Shown here: piece after piece, positions 1 to 9,074 of the stretch
Position numbering within the stretch: the stretch's first letter is position 1
Layout of the letters: each line of letters opens with the position of its first letter
Assembly: GCA_947501805.1 (NCBI GenBank)
Contig: CANMXJ010000011.1
Location: forward strand, 1 to 64,000
Length of the DNA stretch: 64,000 nucleotides
Origin: an uncultured Sulfitobacter sp.
GTDB lineage: Bacteria; Pseudomonadota; Alphaproteobacteria; Rhodobacterales; Rhodobacteraceae
Direction of reading: 5' to 3'
The notes under the pieces: generated by a model
What the model was told of the DNA's origin: nothing
Seen by the model: the letters and a program-made list of their open reading frames with translations, nothing else
The model's database searches: none
Translations under genes and position numbers: made by a program

Positions 1-114
1 TTCGCGCAGATACTTTCTGATAGTGTTGCGAGACAAACCCGTGCGCCGGGCAATCTCTCTGATTGGCATTTTGTCACGCAATGCCCAGCGTCGGATAACA
101 CTCAAAAATCCCAT
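1..114 (-). CDS. istA: IS21-type transposase IstA, N-terminal 38 codons only
   Basis: The visible N-terminus (MGFLSVIRRWALRDK, then IREIARRTGLSRNTIRKYLRE) is the helix-turn-helix that opens IS21-family transposases of the IstA type. An ATG at 114 is preceded by GGAG eight bases upstream, which fixes the start. The rest of the protein, including the DDE catalytic domain and the IstB helper ATPase, lies outside the window. In this family IstA binds the terminal repeats and cuts and joins DNA. Intact versus decayed status cannot be determined. Confidence 0.75.
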   Translation of the reverse strand, partial: MGFLSVIRRWALRDKMPIREIARRTGLSRNTIRKYLRE

Positions 115-167
115 GTCGATCACTCCATATCTCCCCGACCGAATCCGTCAGGGCAACGTGTTCACAT

Positions 168-221
168 GGGTCAATTCTCAGTGGAAACTTGGGGGTCTAC
201 CGGGTCACTTCTCAGCGGAAA
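168..221 (-). repeat. Paired IS21 terminal repeats
   Basis: Two imperfect direct repeats of about 20 bp lie at 168-187 and 202-221. On the minus strand both have the form TTTCCRCTGAGAAKTGACCC. They match in all but two positions and are the probable transposase-binding sites of the IS21-type element end. Confidence 0.75.
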
Positions 222-381
222 TCAACAATGCAGACTTAGCAGCCACGTGAGATAGCTGCGCCAAGGTCTGCAAGCGGCGCTTTTTGTCACTGTGCCATCG
301 GTAAGCGACGACACTGAAAGACCGCAACACCTTGGTGCGACAAAACTAGGACTGCGTTATTGATCGCCACTTCTCGCCGAG

Positions 382-2055
382 CTACTCAATCCCGGCCAGC
401 CGGTACGAAGCTTCCAAATGGGCTCGCAGGTTCGGGTCGCTTTCTATTGCGGTTTGCATCAACGCCACGAGAGAAACTTCGTGTCCGAGGATCGCGTATT
501 CCTCAGCGGCCCATTCTGCGTCTTCAATGCGATCCAGTCGAGACAAGACCGCGATTTGAGTTCTCAGGCAATAAGGACTGTTTGGCATTTGATCGAGGCA
601 AACCTTCACGGTTTCCAACGCGTTTTCATATCTCTTTAGATGGAACTGGGCGTTGGCCAGCCCGAGGTAATACCAGAACGGTGGTTGAGGGTTGGTAGCG
701 ATGACGCTTTCAAGGATCGCTGCACCGTCGTTTAGATTGCCCGACATTGCTGTTACGATGGCGAAATAGGCCCGCGGATCGTCATTTGCAGGCTGCAAAG
801 ACATTGCTTGACGCAGATGTGTCAACGCGGACTTTGTATTGCCGGACTTGGCTGTGGAATGAAGCCGTCCAAGCGCGTAATGTGCAAACCATAGCCCCTC
901 ATCCAGCCGAAGCGCTTCTTTGGCGAAATAGAATGCCTTGTCTTCGTCCGCACTTGATAACACGACCCAATTGTTTTCCATTCGAATGGCAAAGGTTGAC
1001 GCAAGCTCTGCATGGGCCCGCGCATAATCGGGGTCACGGGCTATTGCGCGGCGCAAATGCCGCTCAGCAGCGAGGCTTCCCTCGTAGGTAAACGTACTCA
1101 GTTCCTGGCGCGCTTGCATGACCTCTTGAAAAGCGATGGGGTCATCCGTGTCCTTGAATGCCAGTCGTTTCTGGTCTTGTATATTCAGTTCGATAGACAT
1201 TGCGCCAACCAGCGCTTCGGGCAGTGTGTCACGAAATCCCATCAAACCCGCACGCGTCCCTTCGTACCGGTCCGCCCAAAGCGTCGTTCCGTCGGTGCCG
1301 TCTATCAGACGCAATGACAGGGCGATAATTTCATCTTGTTCTCGAACGTCTCCTTCTACCAGGTAGCGTACATCTAATGCGCGGGCGAGCGCGACCGGGC
1401 TTTTCTCCGCATCAACAACAGCAGAAACCTGCCCCCTAGAGATCAATTTGAGTGCAGAAACCTCAGCCAGATGAATTTCGAGATCATCCGACAAACCACT
1501 AGCGAGAAACCGGTCGCTGTCGGAGTCAGCGGCAAATGGCAAGATTGCAATCGCCTCACGCAGTCTTTCGTTCGGGAGTCCTGGGGAAACTGTCTCCAGC
1601 CCTCTCGCACTGTCGTCCCGCAGCACAGCCGACAATATGATCGCAGCCACCGCGACCAAAACCGCAATCAGCACCCCCCTTCCCTTGCGGTGCAAAAACG
1701 CTCGCTCGTATACCGCATCTTTTTGCTGAACGACGGCATTCAGTCTGTAGCCCTGCTTGGGATAAGTTTGGACGATCTTGAACGTGTCGTCTTTCAGCGC
1801 CTTTCGGATATCGGCAATGCAGCGAGCGATGCTTTCGTCTGTCGCGACGGTTTCAGGCCATACAAGCTCTGACAACTGGTCCTTACTTAGGACATGGCCC
1901 CGATGGGCCAAAAGCTCGGCAAACATATTCAGGGCTTTGGCGCGAAGTGGAACCCGATGACCGGAAGCATCAAGCAATTCACCGTTACACCAAACATAAT
2001 CCTGCACTCCCAGACGCAGGCGCATTTCAGAAATGGTCGCGGCGTCTTGGGTCAT
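382..2055 (-). CDS. CadC-like membrane-anchored winged-helix regulator with C-terminal TPRs
   Basis: A 557-residue protein. Residues ~15-105 form an OmpR/PhoB-type winged helix, ending in a typical KIVQTYPKQGYRL wing. A single hydrophobic segment at ~127-145 follows, then a domain resembling the TolB/FlgO-like part of adenylate-cyclase-type regulators (AIAILPFAADSDSDRFLASG), and TPR-like helices to the end. This is the ToxR/CadC arrangement: cytoplasmic DNA-binding head, periplasmic sensor tail. The ATG at 2055 is preferred because GGAGG lies 11 nt upstream; a TTG at 2073 would add six residues. It is divergent from a secreted TPR protein 157 bp away, its likely target. The signal sensed is unknown. 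Confidence 0.8.
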   Translation of the reverse strand: MTQDAATISEMRLRLGVQDYVWCNGELLDASGHRVPLRAKALNMFAELLAHRGHVLSKDQLSELVWPETVATDESIARCIADIRKALKDDTFKIVQTYPKQGYRLNAVVQQKDAVYERAFLHRKGRGVLIAVLVAVAAIILSAVLRDDSARGLETVSPGLPNERLREAIAILPFAADSDSDRFLASGLSDDLEIHLAEVSALKLISRGQVSAVVDAEKSPVALARALDVRYLVEGDVREQDEIIALSLRLIDGTDGTTLWADRYEGTRAGLMGFRDTLPEALVGAMSIELNIQDQKRLAFKDTDDPIAFQEVMQARQELSTFTYEGSLAAERHLRRAIARDPDYARAHAELASTFAIRMENNWVVLSSADEDKAFYFAKEALRLDEGLWFAHYALGRLHSTAKSGNTKSALTHLRQAMSLQPANDDPRAYFAIVTAMSGNLNDGAAILESVIATNPQPPFWYYLGLANAQFHLKRYENALETVKVCLDQMPNSPYCLRTQIAVLSRLDRIEDAEWAAEEYAILGHEVSLVALMQTAIESDPNLRAHLEASYRLAGIE

Positions 2056-2212
2056 AGCTGAAGAGTCCTCCAAGTCTTACGATACGACATTTTCAGCAGA
2101 ATTCAGAAAAATTTCAATTGTTCTTCAAGACAGAACTGCGGTGGATAGCGCCCACTCTCGCTTGTCGGCGTCGTGTCCTGGGACGCCACGTAGAAACTCA
2201 AGGGAGAAAAAC

Positions 2213-3682
2213 ATGCTTAACCAAAACCTACGCTATTCCATTGCACTTGCCGCGCTAACGGCAAGTGCTGCTATTCCCGGCGCAGTCATCGCCAAGAACG
2301 TAGACCTGCCAACAACCTGCACGGCAGAAGCGGATGCGGTCGTCGATGAAGGGCTCAGCCTTCTGCATAACATGATGTACATTGCGGCCGAAGCCGCCTT
2401 TAACCGCGCCGCGCTGGCTGATCCCAAATGTGCGATGGCCGACTGGGGCGTTGCCATGGCAAATTTCCACCCGCTTTGGCCCGGTGGCCCGGTCAAGGCA
2501 GAAACCCAGCGGGGACAAGATGCTGCGCAAAGACTGACCTCCAAAGCAGCGGGCAATGCTCTTGAACAAAGCTTTGTCGATGCGGTGGTGGCGTTTTATG
2601 CGCCCGAACACGAAACCTATCCCGCACGGCTCGCGGCTTGGGCGGCGGCGCAAAATACAGCTTACGACCAGAACCCCGACAATCTGGATGCCGCGGCACT
2701 TGCTGCCCTTGCGCGTCTTGCAACCGCGCCGCGTGGTCCGAAAGGCGTCGCTGTAAAGGCAGAAGTCGGTGGACTTCTGGATAATCTGCATTCCAGTGCA
2801 CCGGATCATCCCGGTGTGATCCACTATGCAATTCACGCCTACGACAACCCGCCACTTAAGGATCGAGGGGTGCCCTATGCGAAAATATATGACCAATCTG
2901 CACCTGAGGCTGCGCATGCCTTGCACATGCCCGCGCATATCTTCACGCGGACCGGGGACTGGTCAAAATCAGTGGACCTCAATCGTCGCTCCGCACAGGC
3001 CGCACTCACACACTCCGGTGACACAATCCAGACGCACTATGTGCACGCTATTGATTACATGGTGTATGGCTATCTGCAGCTTAGCCAACCAGAGAAAGCA
3101 ATTGCTCTGGTCGATGAAATGCTGGCGATAAACAATCATCAAGTCAGCTTTGGTGGTGCTTACGCATTGGCAGCATCTCCCGTACGATTGTTACTGGAGC
3201 AAGACAAATGGGCCGAGGCAGCAGCACTTTCGCCGGGCTTGCATCCATCAATCCCGTGGGAGAAGTTTCCTCAGACTGTTGCAATGCGATGGTTTGCAAA
3301 GGGTATTGGTGCCGCGCGTAGCAATGACGTTGCCACCGCCCGCGCTGCGGTTGGCAAGTTGAATAAGCTGCACGAAGAACTGATCGCCCGCAAGCAGGAC
3401 TATTGGGCAAAGCTGACCGAAGCGCAGATTCTGAGCGTGGAGGCGTGGATTGAATTTGCTGAAGGCAACGAAGACCTTGCCGTTTTGCATCAAACCAAAG
3501 CTGCAGACATCGAAGATAAAATCGGCAAAAGCCCCGTAACGCCCGGTCACATAATTCCCGCGCGAGAACTTTTGGGCGATCTTTTGATGATGCTGGGCCG
3601 CACCGATGCCGCAGCAGGCGCTTACCGCGCAACACTGTCCCAATCGCCAAATCGCGCCAGAAGTCTTGCCGCATTAAAGTAA
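2213..3682 (+). CDS. Exported TPR-repeat protein of unknown function
   Basis: A 489-residue protein starting at the ATG at 2213 (AGGGAG upstream). Residues 1-~26 form a signal peptide (positive N-terminus, hydrophobic core, cut near IPGAVIAK). The rest is alpha-helical, with TPR-like units (for example EAAFNRAALADPKCAMADWG near the N-terminus and DAAAGAYRATLSQSPNRARS at the C-terminus). Histidine-rich stretches such as HPGVIHYAIHAYDNP and ALHMPAHIFTRTGDW occur mid-protein and resemble a conserved bacterial TPR family of unknown function. No enzymatic motif was recognised. It is probably periplasmic and controlled by the divergent CadC-like regulator. A strong hairpin follows the stop. Confidence 0.75.
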   Translation: MLNQNLRYSIALAALTASAAIPGAVIAKNVDLPTTCTAEADAVVDEGLSLLHNMMYIAAEAAFNRAALADPKCAMADWGVAMANFHPLWPGGPVKAETQRGQDAAQRLTSKAAGNALEQSFVDAVVAFYAPEHETYPARLAAWAAAQNTAYDQNPDNLDAAALAALARLATAPRGPKGVAVKAEVGGLLDNLHSSAPDHPGVIHYAIHAYDNPPLKDRGVPYAKIYDQSAPEAAHALHMPAHIFTRTGDWSKSVDLNRRSAQAALTHSGDTIQTHYVHAIDYMVYGYLQLSQPEKAIALVDEMLAINNHQVSFGGAYALAASPVRLLLEQDKWAEAAALSPGLHPSIPWEKFPQTVAMRWFAKGIGAARSNDVATARAAVGKLNKLHEELIARKQDYWAKLTEAQILSVEAWIEFAEGNEDLAVLHQTKAADIEDKIGKSPVTPGHIIPARELLGDLLMMLGRTDAAAGAYRATLSQSPNRARSLAALK

Positions 3683-3696
3683 TTGATGCGTATTTT

Positions 3697-3728
3697 ACGC
3701 CGCCAAGCACATATTTGCTTGGCGGCGT
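3697..3728 (+). terminator. Strong 13-bp hairpin after the TPR gene
   Basis: ACGCCGCCAAGCA (3697-3709) pairs perfectly with TGCTTGGCGGCGT (3716-3728) around a 6-nt loop, 14 bp after the stop codon. No clear U-run follows, so it may act as a terminator or as a 3'-end stabiliser. Confidence 0.6.
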
Positions 3729-4238
3729 GTCACCCCTGCGAAGCATATCACGTCGCTGGCAATTCTATGTCTTTGATTGATTTGGCGAGCTCGAAAAAAC
3801 TCTGGCCATCCGCACTCAGACCAAGAACGGTTTTGTACCAGCATCAGTATGATCGGCTTGTTCGTGATTGAATGCAGCGACTGGATTGCAACCAAACGGC
3901 TACGGCACTCATACACTCTGCCGGACCCAAGTTGCAGTTGCCCACCGCAAGTCGGTCAACTTTTGCTTGACCATACAAAGGTCGGTTGCACCGTCGTGCT
4001 ACCTCCGCGTCGAGTTGAAAGATGCCCTAGTTAGTGCTGAGCACATCGACATCTAACCCATGATGGCGGCCGGTACTTACCGTTTTTCCGATTTTGAGAA
4101 GCCCTCCCCCAAAAGCGACGAAAGCGAAGTACGCGCCCGCTTTGCGAGATGCCAAAACGTGTTTGGACAGTGGCTAGCGCGCTCAGTTGGCAGCCGCGAG
4201 GCGACATTCTGCCAGCCACCTCGCAAAACGGAATATGC
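3729..4238. other. Intergenic stretch with no supported gene
   Basis: About 510 bp between the hairpin and the stop of the CDGSH/FMN gene. Short open frames on both strands lack recognisable motifs, good ribosome-binding sites or family resemblance. I see no repeat, tRNA or IS remnant. Confidence 0.5.
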
Positions 4239-5771
4239 CTAACGATTGATACCACCAAAACGCACGCCGCTTAGATCGGCCATTTCCTTTTTCCATGTAG
4301 CGATGTCACGATGCGCAAAATCAGAAAGACTATTGTGACCACAGGCCCGCGCCAAGACCTGCATCAACTCCACTGATGCTCCAAAATACCGGGCTAGTTT
4401 TTCAGCACCGACTTGCACATCCAGGCGCGCACGCAATTCCGGTTTTTGGGTCGCAACCCCGACAGGGCAGTTGTTGGAATTGCACATGCGCGCCGCGATA
4501 CATCCAACCGCCTGCATGGCCGAGTTTGACACCGCAACGGCATCGGCACCCAAAGCCATAGCTTTGGAAAAATCTTCAGCGACGCGCAAACCGCCTGTGA
4601 TGACCAATGTCACTTCACGTCCGGTTTTTGCATCCAGATGCGCACGAGCACGGGCCAAGGCCGGGATTGTTGGCACTGAGATATGATCGCGGAAGATCAA
4701 CGGCGCGGCACCTGTTCCGCCGCCGCGTCCATCCAGAATGATGTAGTCGGCACTGGCCGCCAGCGCAAAGTCAATGTCGTCCTCGATATGGTTCGCCGAA
4801 AGCTTGAACCCGATTGGAATACCACCAGATCGATCACGGACCTCATCAGCGATACGTTTGAAATCCGCTGGCGTTTCAATGTCTGGGAATGTTGACGGGG
4901 ATACAGCGGCTTGACCGGGCTCCAACCCACGGACTTCCGCGATCTTGCCCTGCACCTTTTCACCGGGCAAATGTCCTCCGGTGCCGGTCTTGGCCCCTTG
5001 ACCGCCCTTGAAGTGAAACGCTTGCACGCGCGCGACTAGATCGAGGTCCCATCCAAACCGCGCAGATGCCAATTCGTAGAAATAACGTGAGTTTTCCGCT
5101 TGTTCCTCTGGCAGCATACCACCTTCACCAGAGCAAATTCCGGTGCCTGCCATCTGCGCACCGCGTGACAACGCGGTCTTCGCCTCTTCAGACAACGCAC
5201 CATAGCTCATGTCCGAGACAAAGAGTGGGATATCCAACTGCAAAGGCTTGGCAGCACGCGGTCCAATCGTCACGGATGTCGCGACCGGCACGTCATCCAG
5301 CAAAGGTTTGCGTGCCATCTGTGCTGGTAATATCTGAATATCGTCCCAATGCGGCAGGTCTTTGCGTGGAACTCCCATTGCCCCCATCTCGCCGTGGTGG
5401 CCCAGCTTGGAGAGCCCGTCTTTGGCCAACGCATGAATGCGGGCAACCGTCGGCTCTTCTGGTGTCGGAGTGGCAGTTGGAAGGTCAGACGTCGGCTTTG
5501 GTGATGGATCGCCTGCTTTCAGGTCACCAAGGCTCGCATGCGTGCCATCGCAAAATGGGCCGTTTGCTGTCGCCTTGCACTGACATAGCGATGCGCTGCC
5601 TGTTTTTTCAGCGGTAAACTTTCGAGGCGTCACATCCGTACCCGCATGCGACCCATCGCAAAATGGTTGGCTTTGAGACAATCCACACCGACACCAATAG
5701 TAATCTTTGCCCTTTTCCAGATCGACTTTGGCGGGATGTTTGGCCGCGATGATCGGTACGGATTGCGTCAT
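4239..5771 (-). CDS. FMN-binding glutamate-synthase-like enzyme with two N-terminal CDGSH iron-sulfur domains
   Basis: A 510-residue protein. Two CDGSH-type 2Fe-2S motifs are visible: C27, C29, C38, H42 and C63, C65, C74, H78 (CRCG...FCDGSH and CQCK...FCDGTH). From about 115 the sequence is the FMN/TIM-barrel domain of glutamate synthases, including the CNSNNCPVGVATQ cluster segment and the GGRGGGTGAAP phosphate-binding loop. There is no glutaminase domain, so it is not a complete GltB. It probably moves electrons between the Fe-S centres and FMN; the substrate is unknown. The ATG at 5771 is chosen for AAGGA upstream; an open frame continues 48 codons further without support. It has no obvious operon partner. 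Confidence 0.8.
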   Translation of the reverse strand: MTQSVPIIAAKHPAKVDLEKGKDYYWCRCGLSQSQPFCDGSHAGTDVTPRKFTAEKTGSASLCQCKATANGPFCDGTHASLGDLKAGDPSPKPTSDLPTATPTPEEPTVARIHALAKDGLSKLGHHGEMGAMGVPRKDLPHWDDIQILPAQMARKPLLDDVPVATSVTIGPRAAKPLQLDIPLFVSDMSYGALSEEAKTALSRGAQMAGTGICSGEGGMLPEEQAENSRYFYELASARFGWDLDLVARVQAFHFKGGQGAKTGTGGHLPGEKVQGKIAEVRGLEPGQAAVSPSTFPDIETPADFKRIADEVRDRSGGIPIGFKLSANHIEDDIDFALAASADYIILDGRGGGTGAAPLIFRDHISVPTIPALARARAHLDAKTGREVTLVITGGLRVAEDFSKAMALGADAVAVSNSAMQAVGCIAARMCNSNNCPVGVATQKPELRARLDVQVGAEKLARYFGASVELMQVLARACGHNSLSDFAHRDIATWKKEMADLSGVRFGGINR

Positions 5772-5982
5772 GTATTTGTCCTTATTGGCGTTTTGAATCT
5801 TGTGAATTGTCAGGCTGTGATCGCGGCTCAGCCGTGATGCCTTGAGTTCGAAGTGATGACCATTTTGGACCGCGCCATGGACATATACCCTAGCGCAATA
5901 GATGCTTTCATGCATCCAACAATCAAGTGGCCCGTTTGCAGCCTACCGTCTAACGTCGGCCTAACCATGCAATAGCTAAGCA

Positions 5983-6180
5983 TTGAGACAACCTGTTGCC
6001 CGATGCTTTGCTGACTTTCTGGCTGCTTATATGGGTGGCTATTCGCGCCTCATGCATCTGGACGAGGCGCGAACACTGGCGCATCAGATCGGGGAACTGA
6101 CGGAATTGATCAAACCTAAGGTCGATGCGTTTCGCAACCGACAGCGCCTTGCCGAAAGTTCACATCAGCGAAGAGTTTGA
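5983..6180 (+). pseudogene. Remnant of a class III adenylate/guanylate cyclase gene
   Basis: The translation contains YMGGYSRLMHLDEARTL followed by LIKPKVDAFRNR. This resembles the first ~40 residues of the cyclase domain of rhizobial/roseobacter-type adenylate cyclases (DVAGYSRLM...DEERTL...LIDPKI). The frame stops at 6180, and the following catalytic core with its second metal-binding aspartate is absent. The first metal aspartate position is also altered (MGGYSR instead of DVAGYSR). Most likely a decayed fragment, not an expressed protein. Confidence 0.55.
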
Positions 6181-6821
6181 GAGGACCAAGACACTGGCTT
6201 GACCGGCAAAAGGGCGATTTGATTTCAGCCATAAACATTGCGCTGAATGCACGCGGACGCAGTATCCTGAAGCAAGTTCATACCCAAAATGCCACCACCT
6301 TTGCTAATTTTTCCTCTTGAGTCCCGTCGCGATAACAAAAAAATGCGGCTCGCGGGGTAGCCAGTGCTGAACATGTTCTGAATTGTGCAGATAAACATTT
6401 CTCTCCGTTTCATTTAGCTGGCCTCGTGTGTTTAACCATGCGTGAAACCGCGAAGGACCGCACCTTTAATTGTGAGCGCCCAGTTATTGGCAGGTGCCTT
6501 AATCATCGTGTCTGGCAGTCTGTAGATTGGCGAGTTGATGGCGGCCTACTTGCAGTCGCAATGACGTTCGAAGCTGCAGCTCACATTGTTCTGATGCGAA
6601 AACGCACCGATGTGCCGATTGTCTGGACGGGTGGAGCATCTGTTTTTCAGTTCTTCATCGCAGGCGCAGTGCAACAGCGGATTTCCGCGCGTAAACGGGA
6701 AGGACAGTAACTCGACCTAGATCGGTAAGGCCCTAAGGTTTGAAAAACTGCAAATTTGGAAATTCGAGAAACTGCGTGCCAAAAATCCTTATCACCATGC
6801 TGAGCCGGGACTTTGCGCATT
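6181..6821. other. Intergenic stretch, possibly degraded; no supported gene
   Basis: About 640 bp between the cyclase remnant and the RTX gene. Two short frames exist: one at 6225-6413 on the minus strand ending in a segment (GGGILGMNLL) faintly like the tail of retropepsin-type aspartic proteases, and one at 6426-6710 on the plus strand with no recognisable motif. Neither has a convincing start. The stretch reads like decayed coding DNA next to the cyclase fragment. Confidence 0.4.
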
Positions 6822-9074
6822 TCAGAAGATAAAGTCGCTATCCGTCAGGCTGGCAATGCCTGTTGCTTCCAGCGTGAGGCTACCACCGCCATCCCAAATG
6901 ATCGTAACGTCAGCGCCACCACCGCTTGTCCCAACCGACGTTGTTGCGTCGCGCCAATCTTGATTAGAGGTGCCGCCATCGATAACCCCAAACGCCGAAA
7001 TGTCGAGTTTATCCGCACCCGTGTAGTCCGTGATGCTATCGACCCCATTGCCTGCTGCGAAGATAAAGATATCACCGCTGCCACCGCCGGAAAGGATGTC
7101 GTTGCCCTTAGCCCCAATGATCGTATCTATACCAGCGCCGCCAAAAATCTCATCATGCCCGTCGCCTGCATTTATACTATCATTGCCAACCCCGCCAAAA
7201 ATCTTGTCATTCCCTGTGCCGCCAAAAACATTGTCATTGCCAGCTTGTGCGAAGACCAGATCATTGCCGGATTGCCCGAAGACCAGATCATTACCGCTGC
7301 CGGTGTTGATAATGTCGTTATCTGCGCCGCCATTAGCGATGTCGTTTTGATCGCCGCCAAATATCCGGTCGGAACCCGCACCGCCAAAAATTCGGTCAAA
7401 GCCTGAGCCGCCGAACGCGAGGTCGTTGCCGTCACCTGCGAAAAGCAAGTCTTCCCCATTCTCGCCGTTCAAAACGTCGTTACCAATGCCGCCCGAGAGC
7501 ACATCTGCATCCGCTCCACCGCGCAGGATGTCGCTGCCGTCGTCCCCGTGCAACACATCACTGCCGTCGTTCCCTTCGATAAGATCATTACCAGCACCGC
7601 CACTGAGTATGTCGTTCCCATCCCCACCGAACAGGCGATCCGCGCCTCCGAACCCGTTAAGAGTGTCATTCCCACTCCAGCCTGCGATGAAATTCGCATC
7701 CGCATCGCCATCAAGGAGGTCATTGCCGGTTGTGCCAATCTCCGGACTTTCAAAGCGCTGCATGTAGATGCCTAGGCCTGACCCGTCTTGCCCATTTGAT
7801 TGCCACGTCACGATGATCTCGCCATTTTCGGCAACCGCCACATCAGGCGTGAATTGCGAGTTAGGTGTCGTTGTGTTCACCGGATATTCCACCTGTAACG
7901 GTGGGCCGACTGGCGTGCCATCCTCTGCATGGCGGACAATGAACACGTCCAGTGCTGGTCCGGTCCCGCTGGTGAACACAGTGATGAACCCGCCTTGCGG
8001 CAGAACACGGACCTCGGCTTGTGTTTGTGCGCCGCTGGTATTGGTGTGCAGAAGTCCGGTGGTCACGCTTGTGCCATCAGCTTCCAAAACATGGTAATAC
8101 AGATCCCGGCCAAATGTTGCATCGTTCTCCCAAACGACCACATAGCGGTCGTTTGGCAACGCCTGCATGACCGGTACAGCAAGTGTGTTTGTCCCGACAA
8201 CACCGCTGATGTTGGTGAGCGTTCCAGCAATGGCGGTGCCTGTGTTAAGAAATGTCTGCGCCCATACCGCGCCCGTTGTACTATTGACCCAGCTGACGAC
8301 AAAGCCACCGCCATCAAGCGCTTCGATCTGGGGATTGGTTTCCATTTCCCCCACTGTATCCGCAACAAGAATGTCACTGCCCGCGAGTGTGGAGGTGTTG
8401 GAATAGTTGCGCAGGTAAATGCCCTGCTCGCTTGCAGCCCCGGTCTGTCCCTGACTTTGAAACACGGTAAACACCGTGCCGCTTTGTAACTCAGCTGTGT
8501 CGGCACGCCGTTGAGCACCATTTATCGCGTCATTGATGCGAATTTCCGGAAAGGCTTCCGTGCCGTTAAACGAAAACCGCTGTCCAAAAACTCCGGAAGA
8601 TGTACCGACGCCGTCCGAGGCTTCCCATGTGACCATAAAATTATGCGAGTCAAAAGGCGCTATCTCGAAGTTCGAGGCACTGACGGTGTTGTTGATCTGA
8701 AACTCACCCGCTGGTGAGGTTCCGTCCGCTTCGATGAGCCGGTACCAGATGTCGCCACCACCTGTCCACACCACCATGGCCCGACCATTATCGAGTTGGA
8801 TTACCTCTGAATTGCGCTGATCGCCTGCGGTTGTGACGTTCATTTGCAAATCACCTGTGAGTGCCACGCCGTCTGCTGTAAAAAGCCGTGCGAAAACCCC
8901 AAGCCCAGAGCCATCTTGCAAGTTTGACTCCCACGTCACAACGACATTGCCATTGGATAAGGTTGAAAGAGATGCATTTTGCTGGTTCGAATTGGTCTCG
9001 ACGTTCACGAGAGCTTCGGCACCAAGATCAACGAAACTGAGAATAGATGGGTCTTGAAACGGGTTGGCAGGCAT
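6822..9074 (-). CDS. Large RTX (hemolysin-type calcium-binding repeat) secreted protein
   Basis: A 750-residue protein. The N-terminal ~450 residues contain repeated beta-rich units of the type VVTWESNLQDGSGLGVFARL and IVTWQSNGQDGSGLGIYMQR. From ~455 to ~690 there are about twenty glycine/aspartate nonapeptides (GGxGNDxLxGG), the calcium-binding beta-roll of RTX proteins. The C-terminus (ITDYTGADKLDISAFG then a DSDFIF end) resembles an uncleaved type I secretion signal. There is no N-terminal signal peptide. The ATG at 9074 has GGAGA eight bases upstream. It is probably exported through an ABC/MFP/TolC system, but no such genes are nearby. Cargo function (adhesin, matrix or enzyme) cannot be told; no catalytic motif was seen. 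Confidence 0.85.
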   Translation of the reverse strand: MPANPFQDPSILSFVDLGAEALVNVETNSNQQNASLSTLSNGNVVVTWESNLQDGSGLGVFARLFTADGVALTGDLQMNVTTAGDQRNSEVIQLDNGRAMVVWTGGGDIWYRLIEADGTSPAGEFQINNTVSASNFEIAPFDSHNFMVTWEASDGVGTSSGVFGQRFSFNGTEAFPEIRINDAINGAQRRADTAELQSGTVFTVFQSQGQTGAASEQGIYLRNYSNTSTLAGSDILVADTVGEMETNPQIEALDGGGFVVSWVNSTTGAVWAQTFLNTGTAIAGTLTNISGVVGTNTLAVPVMQALPNDRYVVVWENDATFGRDLYYHVLEADGTSVTTGLLHTNTSGAQTQAEVRVLPQGGFITVFTSGTGPALDVFIVRHAEDGTPVGPPLQVEYPVNTTTPNSQFTPDVAVAENGEIIVTWQSNGQDGSGLGIYMQRFESPEIGTTGNDLLDGDADANFIAGWSGNDTLNGFGGADRLFGGDGNDILSGGAGNDLIEGNDGSDVLHGDDGSDILRGGADADVLSGGIGNDVLNGENGEDLLFAGDGNDLAFGGSGFDRIFGGAGSDRIFGGDQNDIANGGADNDIINTGSGNDLVFGQSGNDLVFAQAGNDNVFGGTGNDKIFGGVGNDSINAGDGHDEIFGGAGIDTIIGAKGNDILSGGGSGDIFIFAAGNGVDSITDYTGADKLDISAFGVIDGGTSNQDWRDATTSVGTSGGGADVTIIWDGGGSLTLEATGIASLTDSDFIF

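Larger units (their letters stand above)
1..227 (-). mobile_element. Left end of an IS21-family insertion sequence (truncated by window edge)
   Basis: Read on the minus strand, the element starts at about 227 with TG and carries two spaced copies of a ~20-bp terminal repeat, then an istA-like gene running off the window. Multiple internal end repeats followed by istA are the usual IS21 organisation. Only the outer end is visible, so completeness and target-site duplication cannot be judged. The exact outer boundary is inferred from the TG end and may be off by a few bases. Confidence 0.75.

Noticed and set aside
4239..5771. Complete glutamate synthase large subunit
   Set aside because: The glutaminase domain and most of the GltB length are missing, and CDGSH domains take the N-terminus.
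5771..5915. Upstream extension of the CDGSH/FMN protein by 48 codons
   Set aside because: The extension has no ribosome site and no conserved character, whereas AAGGA precedes the ATG at 5771.
6225..6413. Minus-strand frame with a faint aspartic-protease-like tail (GGGILGMNLL)
   Set aside because: The similarity is a few residues only, and no catalytic DTG motif is present.
6426..6710. 94-codon plus-strand open frame
   Set aside because: No domain or ribosome site recognised and it lies in a stretch that looks decayed.
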